DNA of 64,000 bases from positions 1-64,000 of the forward strand of contig JANQES010000043.1 of the NCBI GenBank assembly GCA_028278205.1, given 5' to 3'. Every line of letters starts with the position of its first letter. Position 1 is the first letter of the stretch. Positions 1 to 8,177 of the stretch are shown piece after piece. This stretch comes from Rhodothermales bacterium (lineage in GTDB: Bacteria > Bacteroidota > Rhodothermia > Rhodothermales > Bin80). The notes below the pieces were generated by a model. It saw only the letters and a list, made by a program, of their open reading frames with translations. It was not told the origin of the DNA and searched no databases. The translations under genes were made by a program, and so were the position numbers.

Positions 1-102
1 TTCTGGAGCTTGCGAAACAGGCCCATCGGAGGTAGCATCTAGGTGTAAAGGAAGAAGGCTGAAAGGTCCTACTTCTTATCGCGCAACAGGTTTATTGCCT
101 TC

Positions 103-627
103 TCACCCAAGCCGGATCGTCTCAATCGTCCAGACCCGCGCGCCGTCGTAGCCGATCACGTCGAGCGCTTCGACCCGGCCTCGGATCTCGAAATTCTCCG
201 CGTTGATGGCATCGACGATGACTTTGCAGGCCTCCGGCTCCGGCGTATTGGCGATGCCGACGTGGGGCATGAACGGCAGATCGAGCCGGAGTTCGGGGCG
301 CAGCGGCCCGGTGTAGAGCAGATCGTGGAGCTTCACGACGTCGCTGAAGCCTTCGTCGGGCACGAGGAAGGCGTGGGCGTGATCCATAAAATCGGGATCG
401 CCCAGAACAGCGCAGCGAAACACCACCTCGAACGGCGCCACCGAAGCGACATGCCGGCGGACGTGCGCGATGAGCGCCTCTTCAGACACGGCCTCCGTGG
501 GGAAAATAAAAACGAGATGCGGCCCGACCACATCAAAAAAGAGCGGATCGTGCGCTTTGCGGATGTCCTGAATCCAGGCGAAGTCTTCGTCGGAAAGCGT
601 CGGGTAGTTGATGACGGCAAGGGCCAT
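103..627 (-). CDS. 2H phosphodiesterase / 2'-5' RNA ligase-like protein
   Basis: The 174-residue protein resembles the 2'-5' RNA ligase/2H phosphoesterase superfamily, cytosolic enzymes that open or join 2',5'- or cyclic phosphodiesters. Two histidine motifs in the right order support this: PHLVFIFP near residue 37 and PHVGIA near residue 121. Both follow the H-x-(T/S/V)-hydrophobic pattern, but the usual Thr/Ser after the histidine is Val in the first and Gly in the second, so catalysis is not certain. The length fits a single-domain member. It lies 38 bases downstream of lptB on the same strand and may be read through from that operon, but no functional link to LPS export is apparent. The substrate is unknown. 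Confidence 0.7.
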   Translation of the reverse strand: MALAVINYPTLSDEDFAWIQDIRKAHDPLFFDVVGPHLVFIFPTEAVSEEALIAHVRRHVASVAPFEVVFRCAVLGDPDFMDHAHAFLVPDEGFSDVVKLHDLLYTGPLRPELRLDLPFMPHVGIANTPEPEACKVIVDAINAENFEIRGRVEALDVIGYDGARVWTIETIRLG

Positions 628-665
628 GGCTCTTTTTCTATCGGATGAGTATCAACGCGAACCCC

Positions 666-1427
666 TCACCGATACCGTTCCAGCGTAAACTTCTCGCCCA
701 GGTATTGCTTGCGCACGACCTCGTCGGCGGCGAGTTCTTCGGCGGTGCCTTGTTTGAGGATCTGGCCTTCGAAGAGCAGATACGCCCGGTCGGTGATGGC
801 GAGGGTCTCGTGGACGTTGTGGTCGGTGATCAGCACGCCGATGCCGCGGTCTTTGAGATGCGCCACGATGGCCTGGATATCCTCGACGGCGATGGGATCG
901 ACCCCGGCGAAGGGTTCGTCGAGCAGGAAGAAACGCGGGCGCAGCGCCAGGGCGCGGGCGATCTCGGTGCGCCGCCGCTCGCCGCCCGAAAGCATGAAGC
1001 CCTTCGATTTGCGCACCCGCTCCAGGCGAAACTCTTCGATGAGCGCCTCGACCCGCTCCTCGCGTTTTTTCTTGCTGATTTTCTGGAATTCGAGCACGGC
1101 GTGCAGGTTCTGCTCGACCGAGAGATGGCGAAAGACCGACGCTTCCTGCGCCAGATAGCCGATGCCGCGCCGCGCCCGCTGATACATGGGCAACCGCGTG
1201 ATGTCGTACTGGCCCAGGTGGATGCGCCCGGCGTTGGGCCGGATCATGCCGACGATCATGTAGAACGTGGTGGTCTTGCCCGCGCCGTTGGGGCCGAGCA
1301 ACCCGACGATCTCGCCTTCGCGGACGTGCAGGCTGGCCTCCTGGACGACGGCCCGTTTCTTATACCGCTTGGTGAGGCCTTCGGCCCGCAGCACCAGCGG
1401 CGCACCGCCTTTATCGATCTTTGCCAT
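666..1427 (-). CDS. lptB: LPS export ABC transporter ATP-binding protein LptB
   Basis: This 253-residue cytoplasmic ATPase would drive extraction of lipopolysaccharide from the inner membrane with LptF/LptG, which are not in the window. Visible motifs are Walker [10 protein letters not shown] at residues 45-53, the Q-loop glutamine at 94, signature LSGGE at 146-150, Walker B FFLLDE at 166-171 and the H-loop histidine at 203. The [12 protein letters not shown] stretch after the signature is typical of LptB. The frame stays open upstream to 1772, but that extension is out-of-frame shadow of the upstream gene. The ATG at 1427 gives normal length and a 17-base overlap with the OstA-like gene, so the two are probably translationally coupled. 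lptC lies further upstream. Confidence 0.93.
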   Translation of the reverse strand: MAKIDKGGAPLVLRAEGLTKRYKKRAVVQEASLHVREGEIVGLLGPNGAGKTTTFYMIVGMIRPNAGRIHLGQYDITRLPMYQRARRGIGYLAQEASVFRHLSVEQNLHAVLEFQKISKKKREERVEALIEEFRLERVRKSKGFMLSGGERRRTEIARALALRPRFFLLDEPFAGVDPIAVEDIQAIVAHLKDRGIGVLITDHNVHETLAITDRAYLLFEGQILKQGTAEELAADEVVRKQYLGEKFTLERYR

Positions 1428-3249
1428 CGTTGTTATTGCCCCGGCGCGGGGCGCCTTTGTTTTCGGAAGTCTGCGGCGGCGCGGCATCGCCTGCGGCAGC
1501 CGTGGTGTCGGGCGGCGCCAGCACGCGGAGGACGCGTTCGCCCTGCAACAAATCCGCTTTTTGAGGACGCTGCTCCGGCAGCCAGCGGAAGCCTTCGAGT
1601 TCAAACGGCGTGGGCAACACGCTTTCGGGATAATACGCGCCCTGATGCTCGCCGAACTTGATGTCTTCGGGGTCGTCGCCGCGAAAACGGAAGATGGCCT
1701 GATCGCCGGAGACCTGCAAGCCGCCGTCGGGCCGGTCTTCTTCGTCGCGTTGAAAATAAATGGTCTCGGCATTCGGCCCGACGACGAAGATACGGACGGA
1801 ATCGTCTTCGAAAAACCCGGTGAGGTTTTGCCCGCGTAGCTGGTTGATGCGGTCGAGGAGGGTATCGCGCTGGGCTACAAAGGCGTTCTGCCGCACAAAG
1901 AGCGAATCGACCTCGCTGCCCTGCCCGCGCACGCGGATCGTGTCTCCGCTGATCTGGGCCTCGTCCACCCACAGCATCGGCCCCCGATACAGCCGCGTCT
2001 CTTCGATGCGCTCGGCGACAGTGTCGGGCGGGGCGGCAAGGGCTTGCAAGGAATCCGCCATCAAGGAATCAGCCTGCACGATATAGGCCGGGAGCGAGTC
2101 GGGGTGTTGGGGCGCGGCGGGCTGTTGGTAGCGTTCGTAGATGACCGAGTCGGCGGTGGCGGCGAGGTCGGGTTGCCAGATGCGGACGGAATCGACGGCG
2201 ATGAGGCGGCGCAGGGTGTCTTGTTCGAGGGCTTCGAGGCGCAAAGCCCGGATGACGAGAGTATCGACCTCGGCGTCGGTGGAGTCCTGGCGCAGTTGAA
2301 CCAGCAGCGGGCGGCCCCGGATGCGGCTCAAGCCGGCAGGCTCGTCGTTGTAGGCCCACTGGCTGAACAAGAGCGTGCGGATCGTCGAGTCGGCCTCATT
2401 GTCGCCTTCGCCGCCGATGCGGTCGATGAAGACGTTGCCGCGTGCGATGGAGATTTCATTGTCGCGGAAGTAGGTCAGCGAGTCGGCTTCGAGGTAGGTG
2501 CGTTCGGCCTGGAGGTGAACGTCGCCTTCGAGTTCGGCGCGTTTTTCTTCGGTCCAGTAGGTGCCGGTGCGGCTGGTCATCTCGGCGGTGCTGTCTACGA
2601 GCCGGAGGCCCTTCGAGAAGCGCGCTCGTTTTTCATCGATAAAATAAAGCCCTGACGGCGCCAGTGCGACGACCTCGCCGTCTGCGAGCCGGACGCGGCC
2701 CTGCGCCCGGCCTATCTTGTTGAGCCCGTCGTAGAAGACCGTGTCGGCATAGAGCGAGTCGCCCTGGTCTACGATGAGCACGTTGCCGGTCATGAGCACT
2801 TGCTCGCGGGCCACGAAGTGCTTGGCCCAGTCAGCGTTAAGGTAGGTGCTGTCTTGCTTGCCTTCGACGTTGCCGATGTAGTATCGGACCACCTCGTCGT
2901 TTTCTTCGGTGCCTCGGAGGGTATCGCCATCGACGAAGATGGTTTTGGTATCGACGGTGTCGGTGTCTGCCACGGCGTAGTAGGGCGCCGCGCGCCGGGG
3001 CGGCATCTCATCCACGCGCAGCCCCAGGCTCAGAACCACCGCTGAGAGCATCAACCAGGAGACTAGCAAGCGGGCTCTTTGCGCAGCCCCTAGTGTATGG
3101 AAAGGGTGAGAGGGGGAAAGGGTGAGAGGGAGAGAAAAAATTCTTCTTCCCCCTTTCTCCCCCTCTCCCTTTCTCCCTCTCTCCCTCTCTCCCTCTCTCC
3201 CTCTCTCCGGAGTATACTCGTCTGATAAATGCTTTAAATGGATTCTCAT
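1411..3249 (-). CDS. OstA/LptA-like LPS-assembly protein
   Basis: The protein belongs to the OstA-like family of Bacteroidota/Rhodothermota, related to periplasmic LptA, which bridges LptC and the outer-membrane LptD. It shows repeated beta-rich units such as '[15 protein letters not shown]', '[18 protein letters not shown]' and '[18 protein letters not shown]', the OstA repeat pattern (residues ~125-280), then a charged, less conserved half. An uncleaved or signal-type hydrophobic segment ([17 protein letters not shown]) is at residues 61-77. The start is uncertain. The ATG at 3249 forms an ATGA overlap with lptC (612 residues), but residues 15-50 are then encoded by an octamer repeat array. 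The ATG at 3051, just before the hydrophobic segment, would give 546 residues. It overlaps lptB downstream. Confidence 0.82.
   Translation of the reverse strand: MRIHLKHLSDEYTPERGREGERERGRKGEGEKGGRRIFSLPLTLSPSHPFHTLGAAQRARLLVSWLMLSAVVLSLGLRVDEMPPRRAAPYYAVADTDTVDTKTIFVDGDTLRGTEENDEVVRYYIGNVEGKQDSTYLNADWAKHFVAREQVLMTGNVLIVDQGDSLYADTVFYDGLNKIGRAQGRVRLADGEVVALAPSGLYFIDEKRARFSKGLRLVDSTAEMTSRTGTYWTEEKRAELEGDVHLQAERTYLEADSLTYFRDNEISIARGNVFIDRIGGEGDNEADSTIRTLLFSQWAYNDEPAGLSRIRGRPLLVQLRQDSTDAEVDTLVIRALRLEALEQDTLRRLIAVDSVRIWQPDLAATADSVIYERYQQPAAPQHPDSLPAYIVQADSLMADSLQALAAPPDTVAERIEETRLYRGPMLWVDEAQISGDTIRVRGQGSEVDSLFVRQNAFVAQRDTLLDRINQLRGQNLTGFFEDDSVRIFVVGPNAETIYFQRDEEDRPDGGLQVSGDQAIFRFRGDDPEDIKFGEHQGAYYPESVLPTPFELEGFRWLPEQRPQKADLLQGERVLRVLAPPDTTAAAGDAAPPQTSENKGAPRRGNNNDGKDR
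3099..3208. repeat. Octamer repeat hairpin inside the OstA-like 5' region
   Basis: A purine arm (GGGTGAGAG words, 3099-3134) faces a pyrimidine arm (3141-3208). Within the latter CTCCCTCT is repeated 4.5 times without error at 3173-3208. The two arms are roughly complementary and can fold back. The array lies after the ATG at 3249 and before the hydrophobic segment of the OstA-like protein. The unit is eight bases, so any gain or loss of one copy changes the frame of a product started at 3249. Confidence 0.85.
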
Positions 3250-3926
3250 CGCCCCCCCTCCTCGCCATCGACTTCCTGCTGATCGTCTCCACCCTCCTCC
3301 ACTCCCTCTTCCGGACCGGGCTCCTCCTCAGTTTGCTCCTCTTCCACCGTCATCTGCGCAGAAAAACGGCCTATTTCGTAGTTCTTCAGATCCTCATCGG
3401 CCACGAGGCCGTAGCCCTGCACCTGCTCCTTGGGCGAGGTGATGCTGACGAAGCTGTTGGTGCGCACCTTGCGCTCGTCTTCGAACCAGACCAGCCGTTC
3501 GCTCTCCAGGCGTTTGTCCTCGCTCGTGATGACGACGACGCGCCCCTCGGCCTCGAACCGTTTTTCCCGGTCGAAGTAGAGCACGCGGTCGGCGGTGAGC
3601 GTGGCCGACGAGTCGCCCTCGGTGTCGAAGAGATAGGCTGTGACGCGGCGGTTGAGGCTGTCGGGATGGCCGCGCAGGAGTTGATAGGTGCTGTCTTCGC
3701 TTTCGAACTGCGCCATGTAGTCGGCGATCATCTCCACACGGATGCGGCTCTCGTCCGAGCCGATAGGCACCTGGGTAACGTAAAAATGGACGCCCCAGCT
3801 CTCTTGGTCGGGTGCTCCCTCGGCGCGCACCTCGTCCATCGTGGGCGCCTCGGCCCGCCGCTCGCAGCCCGTCGTGATGAGCACCAGCCCCGCCAGGATC
3901 AACCCTATATGCCTGATTTGTAGCAT
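3246..3926 (-). CDS. lptC: LPS export periplasmic protein LptC (lipoprotein)
   Basis: The 226-residue protein begins with a lipoprotein signal: hydrophobic LILAGLVLITTG followed by Cys21. The body holds the LptC/OstA-type beta pattern 'LTADRVLYFDREKRFEAEG' and 'RLESERLVWFEDERKV', followed by 'TNSFVSI' and 'VQGYGLVADEDLKNYEIG', as in Bacteroidota LptC proteins. LptC takes LPS from the LptBFG transporter and hands it to LptA. The C-terminal 35 residues are a Glu/Asp/Gly-rich tail beyond the usual domain. The stop codon overlaps the ATG of the OstA-like gene (ATGA), marking an lptC-ostA-lptB operon. In this lineage LptC is commonly a lipoprotein rather than a single-pass membrane protein. Confidence 0.85.
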   Translation of the reverse strand: MLQIRHIGLILAGLVLITTGCERRAEAPTMDEVRAEGAPDQESWGVHFYVTQVPIGSDESRIRVEMIADYMAQFESEDSTYQLLRGHPDSLNRRVTAYLFDTEGDSSATLTADRVLYFDREKRFEAEGRVVVITSEDKRLESERLVWFEDERKVRTNSFVSITSPKEQVQGYGLVADEDLKNYEIGRFSAQMTVEEEQTEEEPGPEEGVEEGGDDQQEVDGEEGGR

Positions 3927-3941
3927 CGTCGTTGTACGCCA

Positions 3942-4152
3942 CGCGGGTTTGGGTGTTTTGATGTTATGGTGTTTTGGTGTTTGAGTTCTTGGAAAATAAC
4001 GGGTAGGAGCGGCCTGTAAAAGAAACAGGTCGCCCCTACGGGGCTTAACCCAAAGAAAAAACGTCGTTTTCTACAAACAGGTCGTCCCTACGGGACTTTT
4101 CAGATACACCCTAAAACACTCAAACACCATAACATTAAAACACTCAAACACC
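3942..4152. repeat. Octamer repeat hairpin (GTGTTTTG word) enclosing a palindromic element
   Basis: The left arm (3942-3988) carries GGTGTTTT/GATGTTAT/GGTGTTTG octamers. The right arm (4108-4152) carries the complement, AAACACTC/AAACACCA. Between them 4003-4039 is a second inverted pair (GTAGGAGCGGCCTGT with ACAGGTCGCCCCTAC), and 4077-4095 is a third related copy. The right arm extends into the 3' end of the B3/B4 gene and supplies its last codons and TGA. The same word occurs at 47.53-47.61 kb. Confidence 0.85.
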
Positions 4153-4848
4153 GACGACCTCCCCCGGCATGACGACGCCGTGCGCGGTCTCGACGGCGTC
4201 GCCGCAGCCGGCGAGCAGGGCGGCAAAGTCAGCGCAGATGGCGGCCAGGGCATCGGGCGAGACGACGGCGAGGGGCGTGTAGACACAGGCCGCGACGCGA
4301 CGAGTCTCGTCGGTGGTCTTCGTGGCGAGGCTGTCTTTGACCGGGTTGACGGCAGGCTGCCCGTCGTCGTCCTCGCCCTCAAGGCAGCAGCCGACGATGA
4401 GGTCGTCGAGCTTGATGGTTTGCCCGGCGGTGTTGAACACATACGCCTCGCCGGGCCGGCCGAGCCGAAAGCGAAAGCGCGACGTGCCGGCCAGGTCGAG
4501 GTCCCAGAGCGAGATGGGCAGCACGGTTTTGAGGCTGAGGTAGTTCGCCACGTCTACCGGCGCGTTGATGCGAGGAAAGCGATAGTCTTCTTTCCCGGCG
4601 GCGCGGACGAGGTACTCGCTGGCGGGTTTGCCGCGCCCCGTCGGCTTATAACGCCCGTTGCGCAGCAGATCGCGCGCGGCTTTGCGGATGGCTTCTTCGT
4701 CCTCGGTAAGGGGATGGCGCCGGGCTTCGACGAGCGTCGTCAGGAGCGCTTCGAAGCCGGGCGGCGCCTGATCGACGACGAGGCCCTCGGCCCGCACGAT
4801 GCCGAGCGCGGCGTCGTCCCGTGGCAGGCTGTGGTGGATGTGGATCAT
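4144..4848 (-). CDS. B3/B4 tRNA-binding domain protein
   Basis: This 234-residue protein matches the free-standing B3/B4 domain family related to the editing region of phenylalanyl-tRNA synthetase beta. Such proteins are thought to act on aminoacyl-tRNA or related amino-acid species, but most are uncharacterised. The recognisable core is 'RFPRINAPVDVANYLSL', then 'PISLWDLDLAG', a conserved 'YVFNTAGQTIKLDDLIVG', and a C-terminal 'RVAACVYTPL' strand. I chose the ATG at 4848 (MIHIHHSLP) because the upstream extension to 4929 runs into a repeat array. It is monocistronic on the minus strand. Its stop codon is provided by the adjoining octamer repeat. Confidence 0.75.
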   Translation of the reverse strand: MIHIHHSLPRDDAALGIVRAEGLVVDQAPPGFEALLTTLVEARRHPLTEDEEAIRKAARDLLRNGRYKPTGRGKPASEYLVRAAGKEDYRFPRINAPVDVANYLSLKTVLPISLWDLDLAGTSRFRFRLGRPGEAYVFNTAGQTIKLDDLIVGCCLEGEDDDGQPAVNPVKDSLATKTTDETRRVAACVYTPLAVVSPDALAAICADFAALLAGCGDAVETAHGVVMPGEVVGV

Positions 4849-4911
4849 GGGGGTTGGCAGGCAGGAAAGGATGGCGATTGATTTCGGTGTATACGCTTCG
4901 CGGCGCCGTTG

Positions 4912-5009
4912 GCATTGGTCACTGGTCATTACGCTCGCTGGCGCTCGCTGTCATTGGTCACTGGTGACTTTTTCTCAACCAGTGACCAGTGACCAATGAC
5001 CAGTGACCC
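4912..5009. repeat. Heptamer repeat hairpin (TTGGTCA word)
   Basis: The left arm (4912-4968) reads CATTGGTCACTGGTCATT, a GCTCGCTG-type insert, then the TTGGTCACTGG word again. The right arm (4978-5009) is the complement, AGTGACCAGTGACCAATGA and onward. The array fills the upstream side of the B3/B4 gene. The rest of 5010-5366 holds no gene: only an AT-rich promoter-like stretch and a stem-loop, described separately. Confidence 0.85.
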
Positions 5010-5130
5010 ACGCCATCGCATGCAACGTGCGCTGACTTCGAAGATACCACAAAACATCATCTTGCCTGCTTCCGACCCGTTTTCCCCTCAATCTACTACT
5101 AATTTTCGCAGGGAATCGTACAAGGAGTTA

Positions 5131-5170
5131 CTGTCTCCATTTGAGACAGACCATATTCGGTGTATATTAT
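5131..5170 (+). promoter_or_regulatory. Candidate promoter with an overlapping inverted-repeat operator
   Basis: A perfect inverted repeat, CTGTCTC-N5-GAGACAG (5131-5149), overlaps a -35-like TTGAGA (5141-5146). A TATATT/TATTAT -10-like hexamer follows at 5163-5170, with a 16-18 base spacer. It lies about 200 bases upstream of the STAS gene and could control the partner-switching module. The arrangement would let a dimeric regulator block RNA polymerase. This is inference from sequence only, and this lineage often uses a non-canonical sigma consensus. Confidence 0.4.
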
Positions 5171-5176
5171 AGCCGC

Positions 5177-5205
5177 GTGAAGCCCACGAACCCGCTGGGC
5201 TTCAC
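5177..5205 (+). promoter_or_regulatory. Stem-loop in the leader of the partner-switching operon
   Basis: GTGAAGCCCA (5177-5186) pairs perfectly with TGGGCTTCAC (5196-5205) around a nine-base loop, followed by CATTTTCAC. It sits just after the candidate -10 element and about 160 bases before the STAS start. It could be a leader hairpin or a weak terminator. No convincing U-run follows. Confidence 0.4.
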
Positions 5206-5366
5206 CATTTTCACGTGCTGCTTAAGGCACCGGATGCCCGTCCACCTCGAAGCCGTCTTCCCTGCGCAAAACGTTCACACAACGGTGGGCTTTAATTGCG
5301 CTCTGTACATCCGATAATTAAGCAGACCCCGCAACCAGCCGCACATTTACTTGCCGAAGAACCATC

Positions 5367-5708
5367 ATGAGCTTTGTTTTAGAGCCAACGAGCGACCAAG
5401 AGTCGGTGATTGTCCGCATTGGAAAAGCGCTAGACTTCCGCAACGCAGCCGAGTTCAAAACGGTCTGCCAGGAGAAGGTCCGAGAAGGCGCACGTAATTT
5501 CATTCTCGACTTTTCCGAAACGGGCATCCTGGACTCGACGGGTCTGGGGTCCATCTTTTCGCTCTATCGTCAAGTATCGCCTTTGAACGGTCAGGTGGTC
5601 TTTGCTTCGGTATCGCGGCCTGTCCAGGTCGTGGTGCAATTGACCCGTACCTACAAAGTATTCCGGCAGTTTCCGACGGTGGAAGCGGCCCAGGAAGCTT
5701 TAACGTAG
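5367..5708 (+). CDS. STAS-domain anti-anti-sigma factor (RsbV/SpoIIAA-like)
   Basis: The protein is a single STAS domain of 113 residues. The antagonist motif FSETGILDSTGLGSI carries the phosphorylatable serine at position 57. In partner switching the dephosphorylated antagonist binds the HATPase kinase and frees its target sigma factor; phosphorylation by the kinase ends this. The next two genes encode the matching kinase and phosphatase in the same direction, which supports the assignment. The start at 5367 gives normal family length. The upstream leader contains a possible operator and hairpin. The sigma factor controlled is not in the window. Confidence 0.9.
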   Translation: MSFVLEPTSDQESVIVRIGKALDFRNAAEFKTVCQEKVREGARNFILDFSETGILDSTGLGSIFSLYRQVSPLNGQVVFASVSRPVQVVVQLTRTYKVFRQFPTVEAAQEALT

Positions 5709-5771
5709 GGTGTTTTTCGGGCGGCCCACCCGCTCACCCCCCCACCTGCTTTTCCGGCCCACCGGCTATTC

Positions 5772-6227
5772 ATGGATTCGCAACTACACCATTTTCCTAA
5801 TCTCGATACCGTCATCGATCAGGTCCATGCCCTCTTCGATGCGTGGGAGACCGAGGACTATCTGCCTCCCACGGTCAATGTGGCGACCCTGTATCAGCTC
5901 AAGCTCGCCGTCCACGAGTGGCTGGCGAACCTGGTGCAACATGCCAACTTCGAAGGCGATACCACCGATGTGACGCTCAAGGTAGAACCGCGAGACGACC
6001 GCCTCTTTTGCGCCATCGAAGATAATTCCGACGGTTTTGTCCTGGATTCGCACCTGAACATCGAGCCTGAATATCTCGATTCGCTCCCCGAACGCGGGAT
6101 GGGCCTGTTGATTCTCAAGATCTGCACCGAGGAATTGACCTACGAACGGAGCGAACTGGGAGGATACAATCGCTTACATTTCTACGTCTCCGCCGAACAA
6201 GACCCATGGCTAGGTACTCAATTTTAG
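5772..6227 (+). CDS. Anti-sigma regulatory factor, HATPase serine kinase (RsbW/SpoIIAB-like)
   Basis: The 151-residue GHKL-type ATPase domain has an N-box (HEWLANLVQHA, Asn53), a G1-type EDNSDGF at 83-89 and a G2-type ERGMGLLI at 107-114. These features place it with the anti-sigma serine kinases that bind a sigma factor or phosphorylate a STAS antagonist. It lies 63 bases after the STAS gene and its last 22 bases overlap the following phosphatase gene in another frame, which points to coupled synthesis. It is the central switch of the three-gene module. Confidence 0.88.
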   Translation: MDSQLHHFPNLDTVIDQVHALFDAWETEDYLPPTVNVATLYQLKLAVHEWLANLVQHANFEGDTTDVTLKVEPRDDRLFCAIEDNSDGFVLDSHLNIEPEYLDSLPERGMGLLILKICTEELTYERSELGGYNRLHFYVSAEQDPWLGTQF

Positions 6228-7318
6228 TCGTCGAAGACGAGCATACGCTGCGGAGGCTGCTGGAGTACCGCCTGAGTAAGCAGTATCACGTACGCACCGC
6301 AGCCAACGGCGAGGAAGCCCTCGAACGTATCAACGAGGAAATCCCCGACCTGATCATCTCGGACATCATGATGCCCAAGATGGACGGCTTCGCCCTACAG
6401 GCCGAACTCCAACAACATAAAGATACCCGCGCCATCCCCTTCATCTTTCTGACGGCCAAAGCCGACGAGCAGAGCCGCCTCAAGGGCATGCGCACCGGCG
6501 TCGACGATTACATCACCAAACCCTTCGACATCGAACAACTCCTCTCGCGCATCGACCGCCTGCTCGAACGCACCAAGATCTTTCAGGAACAACTCGACGC
6601 GCGCATCGGGCAGGACTTCTCGCGCAAGCTCATGCCCAAGACGCTGCCGCAGGTCCAGAACTATCGGGTGGTCTTCCACAACAGCCCGCTCGAACACGGC
6701 GGCGGCGACCTCTTCGACTGGACGGAGCCGGAACCGGGCGTCTTCTTCTTTACCATCGGCGACGTGATGGGCAAGGGCCTGCAAGCTAAATTCTACGCCT
6801 TCAGCTTCCTGGCCTACGTCCGCACCACGCTCCACGCGATGCTGCAAGACTCGAAGTCGCCTGCCGAGTTGATGCGACGCGTCAACCGGGTGTTGATGCA
6901 AGACGAGTTTATGCAGGAGACCTTCGCCTCGCTGCTGATCATGCGGTGGGATCCGGCCACGCATCAGATTACCTATGCCAACGCGGGCCACTGCCGCCCG
7001 GTGCTCGTGGCGCCGCAGGGCACCGAAGTGGTCGCCTACAGCGACATGGTCCTCGGCCTCGACATGAACGCCGAATTTCAGGATACCAACCTGACGATGC
7101 CGCCGGGCAGCGCCCTTTTGACCTACACCGACGGCCTGATCGAGCAACATCTCATCGGCGGGCAGATGGTCGGCGAGCAAGGCATCCTCGACATGGCCCC
7201 GCGGGCGCTCGGCTCACACGAACCCATCGACGCGCTACTCAACACAGTGCTTCAACGCAGCCCGGAAAACGAATTCTCCGACGACATCCTCGTCTTCTGG
7301 CTCGAACGGCAGGTTTGA
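6206..7318 (+). CDS. Response regulator with PP2C (SpoIIE/RsbU-type) phosphatase domain
   Basis: Residues 1-120 form a receiver domain with the acidic pair Glu10/Asp11, phospho-acceptor Asp53 (SDIMMPKMDG), Thr83 (FLTAKAD) and Lys105 (ITKPF). Residues ~150-370 are a PP2C-like phosphatase with the metal-binding GGGDLFDW, TIGDVMGKGLQAKF, YANAGHCRP and TYTDGLIE stretches. A partner histidine kinase would set phosphatase activity, and the phosphatase would dephosphorylate the STAS antagonist. It overlaps the anti-sigma gene by 22 bases and ends the operon. No histidine kinase is nearby. A perfect 20-bp stem-loop follows. Confidence 0.92.
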   Translation: MARYSILVVEDEHTLRRLLEYRLSKQYHVRTAANGEEALERINEEIPDLIISDIMMPKMDGFALQAELQQHKDTRAIPFIFLTAKADEQSRLKGMRTGVDDYITKPFDIEQLLSRIDRLLERTKIFQEQLDARIGQDFSRKLMPKTLPQVQNYRVVFHNSPLEHGGGDLFDWTEPEPGVFFFTIGDVMGKGLQAKFYAFSFLAYVRTTLHAMLQDSKSPAELMRRVNRVLMQDEFMQETFASLLIMRWDPATHQITYANAGHCRPVLVAPQGTEVVAYSDMVLGLDMNAEFQDTNLTMPPGSALLTYTDGLIEQHLIGGQMVGEQGILDMAPRALGSHEPIDALLNTVLQRSPENEFSDDILVFWLERQV

Positions 7319-7321
7319 GAT

Positions 7322-7377
7322 CGTAAAACGTAAGGGTGCCCACACAACGGTTGGTGCGGGCACCCTTACGTTTTACG
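7322..7377. terminator. 20-bp perfect stem-loop between convergent genes
   Basis: CGTAAAACGTAAGGGTGCCC (7322-7341) is followed by its exact complement at 7358-7377, with a 16-base loop. It separates the phosphatase gene (+) from the GNAT gene (-). A further TTACGTTTTACG copy follows at 7383-7394, which makes it look like the intergenic repeat family as well as a bidirectional terminator. There is no clear U-run. Confidence 0.6.
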
Positions 7378-7394
7378 TCATCTTACGTTTTACG

Positions 7395-7970
7395 CTACGC
7401 TGCCAGGGCACGATGACTCCGGTATTCGCCTTCGAGGATAGAGTAGATGTGCTTATCCCAGAATCGCCCATCGCGGAAGAGGTAATCGCGGGTGGCGCCT
7501 TCTTTTTGAAATCCGGCCCATTCGATCAGCTTACGCCAGGCTTCATTGTACTCGAACGTCTCCGTGCCGACGCGGTGCATTGCTAACTCGTCGAAACAAT
7601 AGCGGAGCAACTTTCGGATGGCGGCGCGGCCATAGCCTTTGCCCCAGTAGTTGCGGTCGCCGATGGTGATGCCGATGTTGCAGTTTCGATTATAATGGTT
7701 GATGCCCTCGACATAAGCCACCCCGATGACGTTGCCGTCTTCGGCACAGATCTCAAAATCCCGGGTGTCGGGCATCGGATGATCGATCATGTTTTCGAAG
7801 CGACGCTTGAAGGCGTGCAGCGTCTCTTTCTCGTAGGGGCAATCGCTGTCGAGGTGGTTGAGTTCAGGGTCGTTATTCCACTGGAAATGTTTGTGGAGAT
7901 TCTCCCAGTGCAGCGTCGTCAGTTCGACGCGAGCGTTGTCGAGATTCGGTTTATTGGGGACGAGGTCCAT
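7395..7970 (-). CDS. GNAT-family N-acetyltransferase (RimJ/RimL-like)
   Basis: This 191-residue single-domain acetyltransferase transfers acetyl from acetyl-CoA to an amino group. Visible family features are 'VELTTLHWENL' at the start, 'FEICAEDGNVIGVAYVEGI', the CoA-binding loop 'IGDRNYWGKGYGRAAIRKLL' and the late 'YNEAWRKLIEWAGFQKEGA'. This is the layout of ribosomal-protein or spermidine-type RimJ/RimL enzymes. The substrate cannot be read from the sequence. The promoter region is shared with the divergent sulfatase, and one GGAAGCGCTTCC palindrome lies only 21 bases before the ATG. Confidence 0.82.
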   Translation of the reverse strand: MDLVPNKPNLDNARVELTTLHWENLHKHFQWNNDPELNHLDSDCPYEKETLHAFKRRFENMIDHPMPDTRDFEICAEDGNVIGVAYVEGINHYNRNCNIGITIGDRNYWGKGYGRAAIRKLLRYCFDELAMHRVGTETFEYNEAWRKLIEWAGFQKEGATRDYLFRDGRFWDKHIYSILEGEYRSHRALAA

Positions 7971-7990
7971 GGTAGATGGCCTTGTTTATT

Positions 7991-8002
7991 GGAAGCGCTT
8001 CC
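7991..8002. promoter_or_regulatory. LacI-family-type palindromic operator, copy 1
   Basis: The site is GGAAGCGCTTCC, a perfect 12-bp palindrome with the central CG typical of LacI/GalR-family sites. It lies 21 bases upstream of the GNAT start. An identical site is 175 bp away in the same divergent intergenic region. Confidence 0.6.
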
Positions 8003-8165
8003 TGCTTGCACAGCGCAGTATAAGCAAAGAACACGCCGATGTTGCATGAACAGCGTATTTTTGCTGTTTTTAAGGATTTTGAACCTTTAAAGAAGATAAA
8101 AGCGGTTCTTTTTTCCCCCTGTGTTCTTTTTTGCCGCATGGATGCATCACCCTTTGTCCAGTTTT

Positions 8166-8177
8166 GGAAGCGCTTCC
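8166..8177. promoter_or_regulatory. LacI-family-type palindromic operator, copy 2
   Basis: This is an identical GGAAGCGCTTCC palindrome, preceded by TTTT and followed by GAATT, 95 bases before the sulfatase start. Two exact copies in one 300-base divergent region suggest cooperative or looping repression of the sulfatase and/or the GNAT gene. No LacI-type regulator is encoded in the window. Confidence 0.6.

Noticed and set aside
666..1772. A 368-residue version of LptB
   Set aside because: The extra residues before MAKIDK are an out-of-frame reading of the OstA-like gene; LptB length is normal from 1427.
645..2655. Large plus-strand frames opposite the lpt genes
   Set aside because: They have no recognisable motifs and mirror the codon pattern of the real minus-strand genes; similar antisense frames throughout the window were dropped for the same reason.
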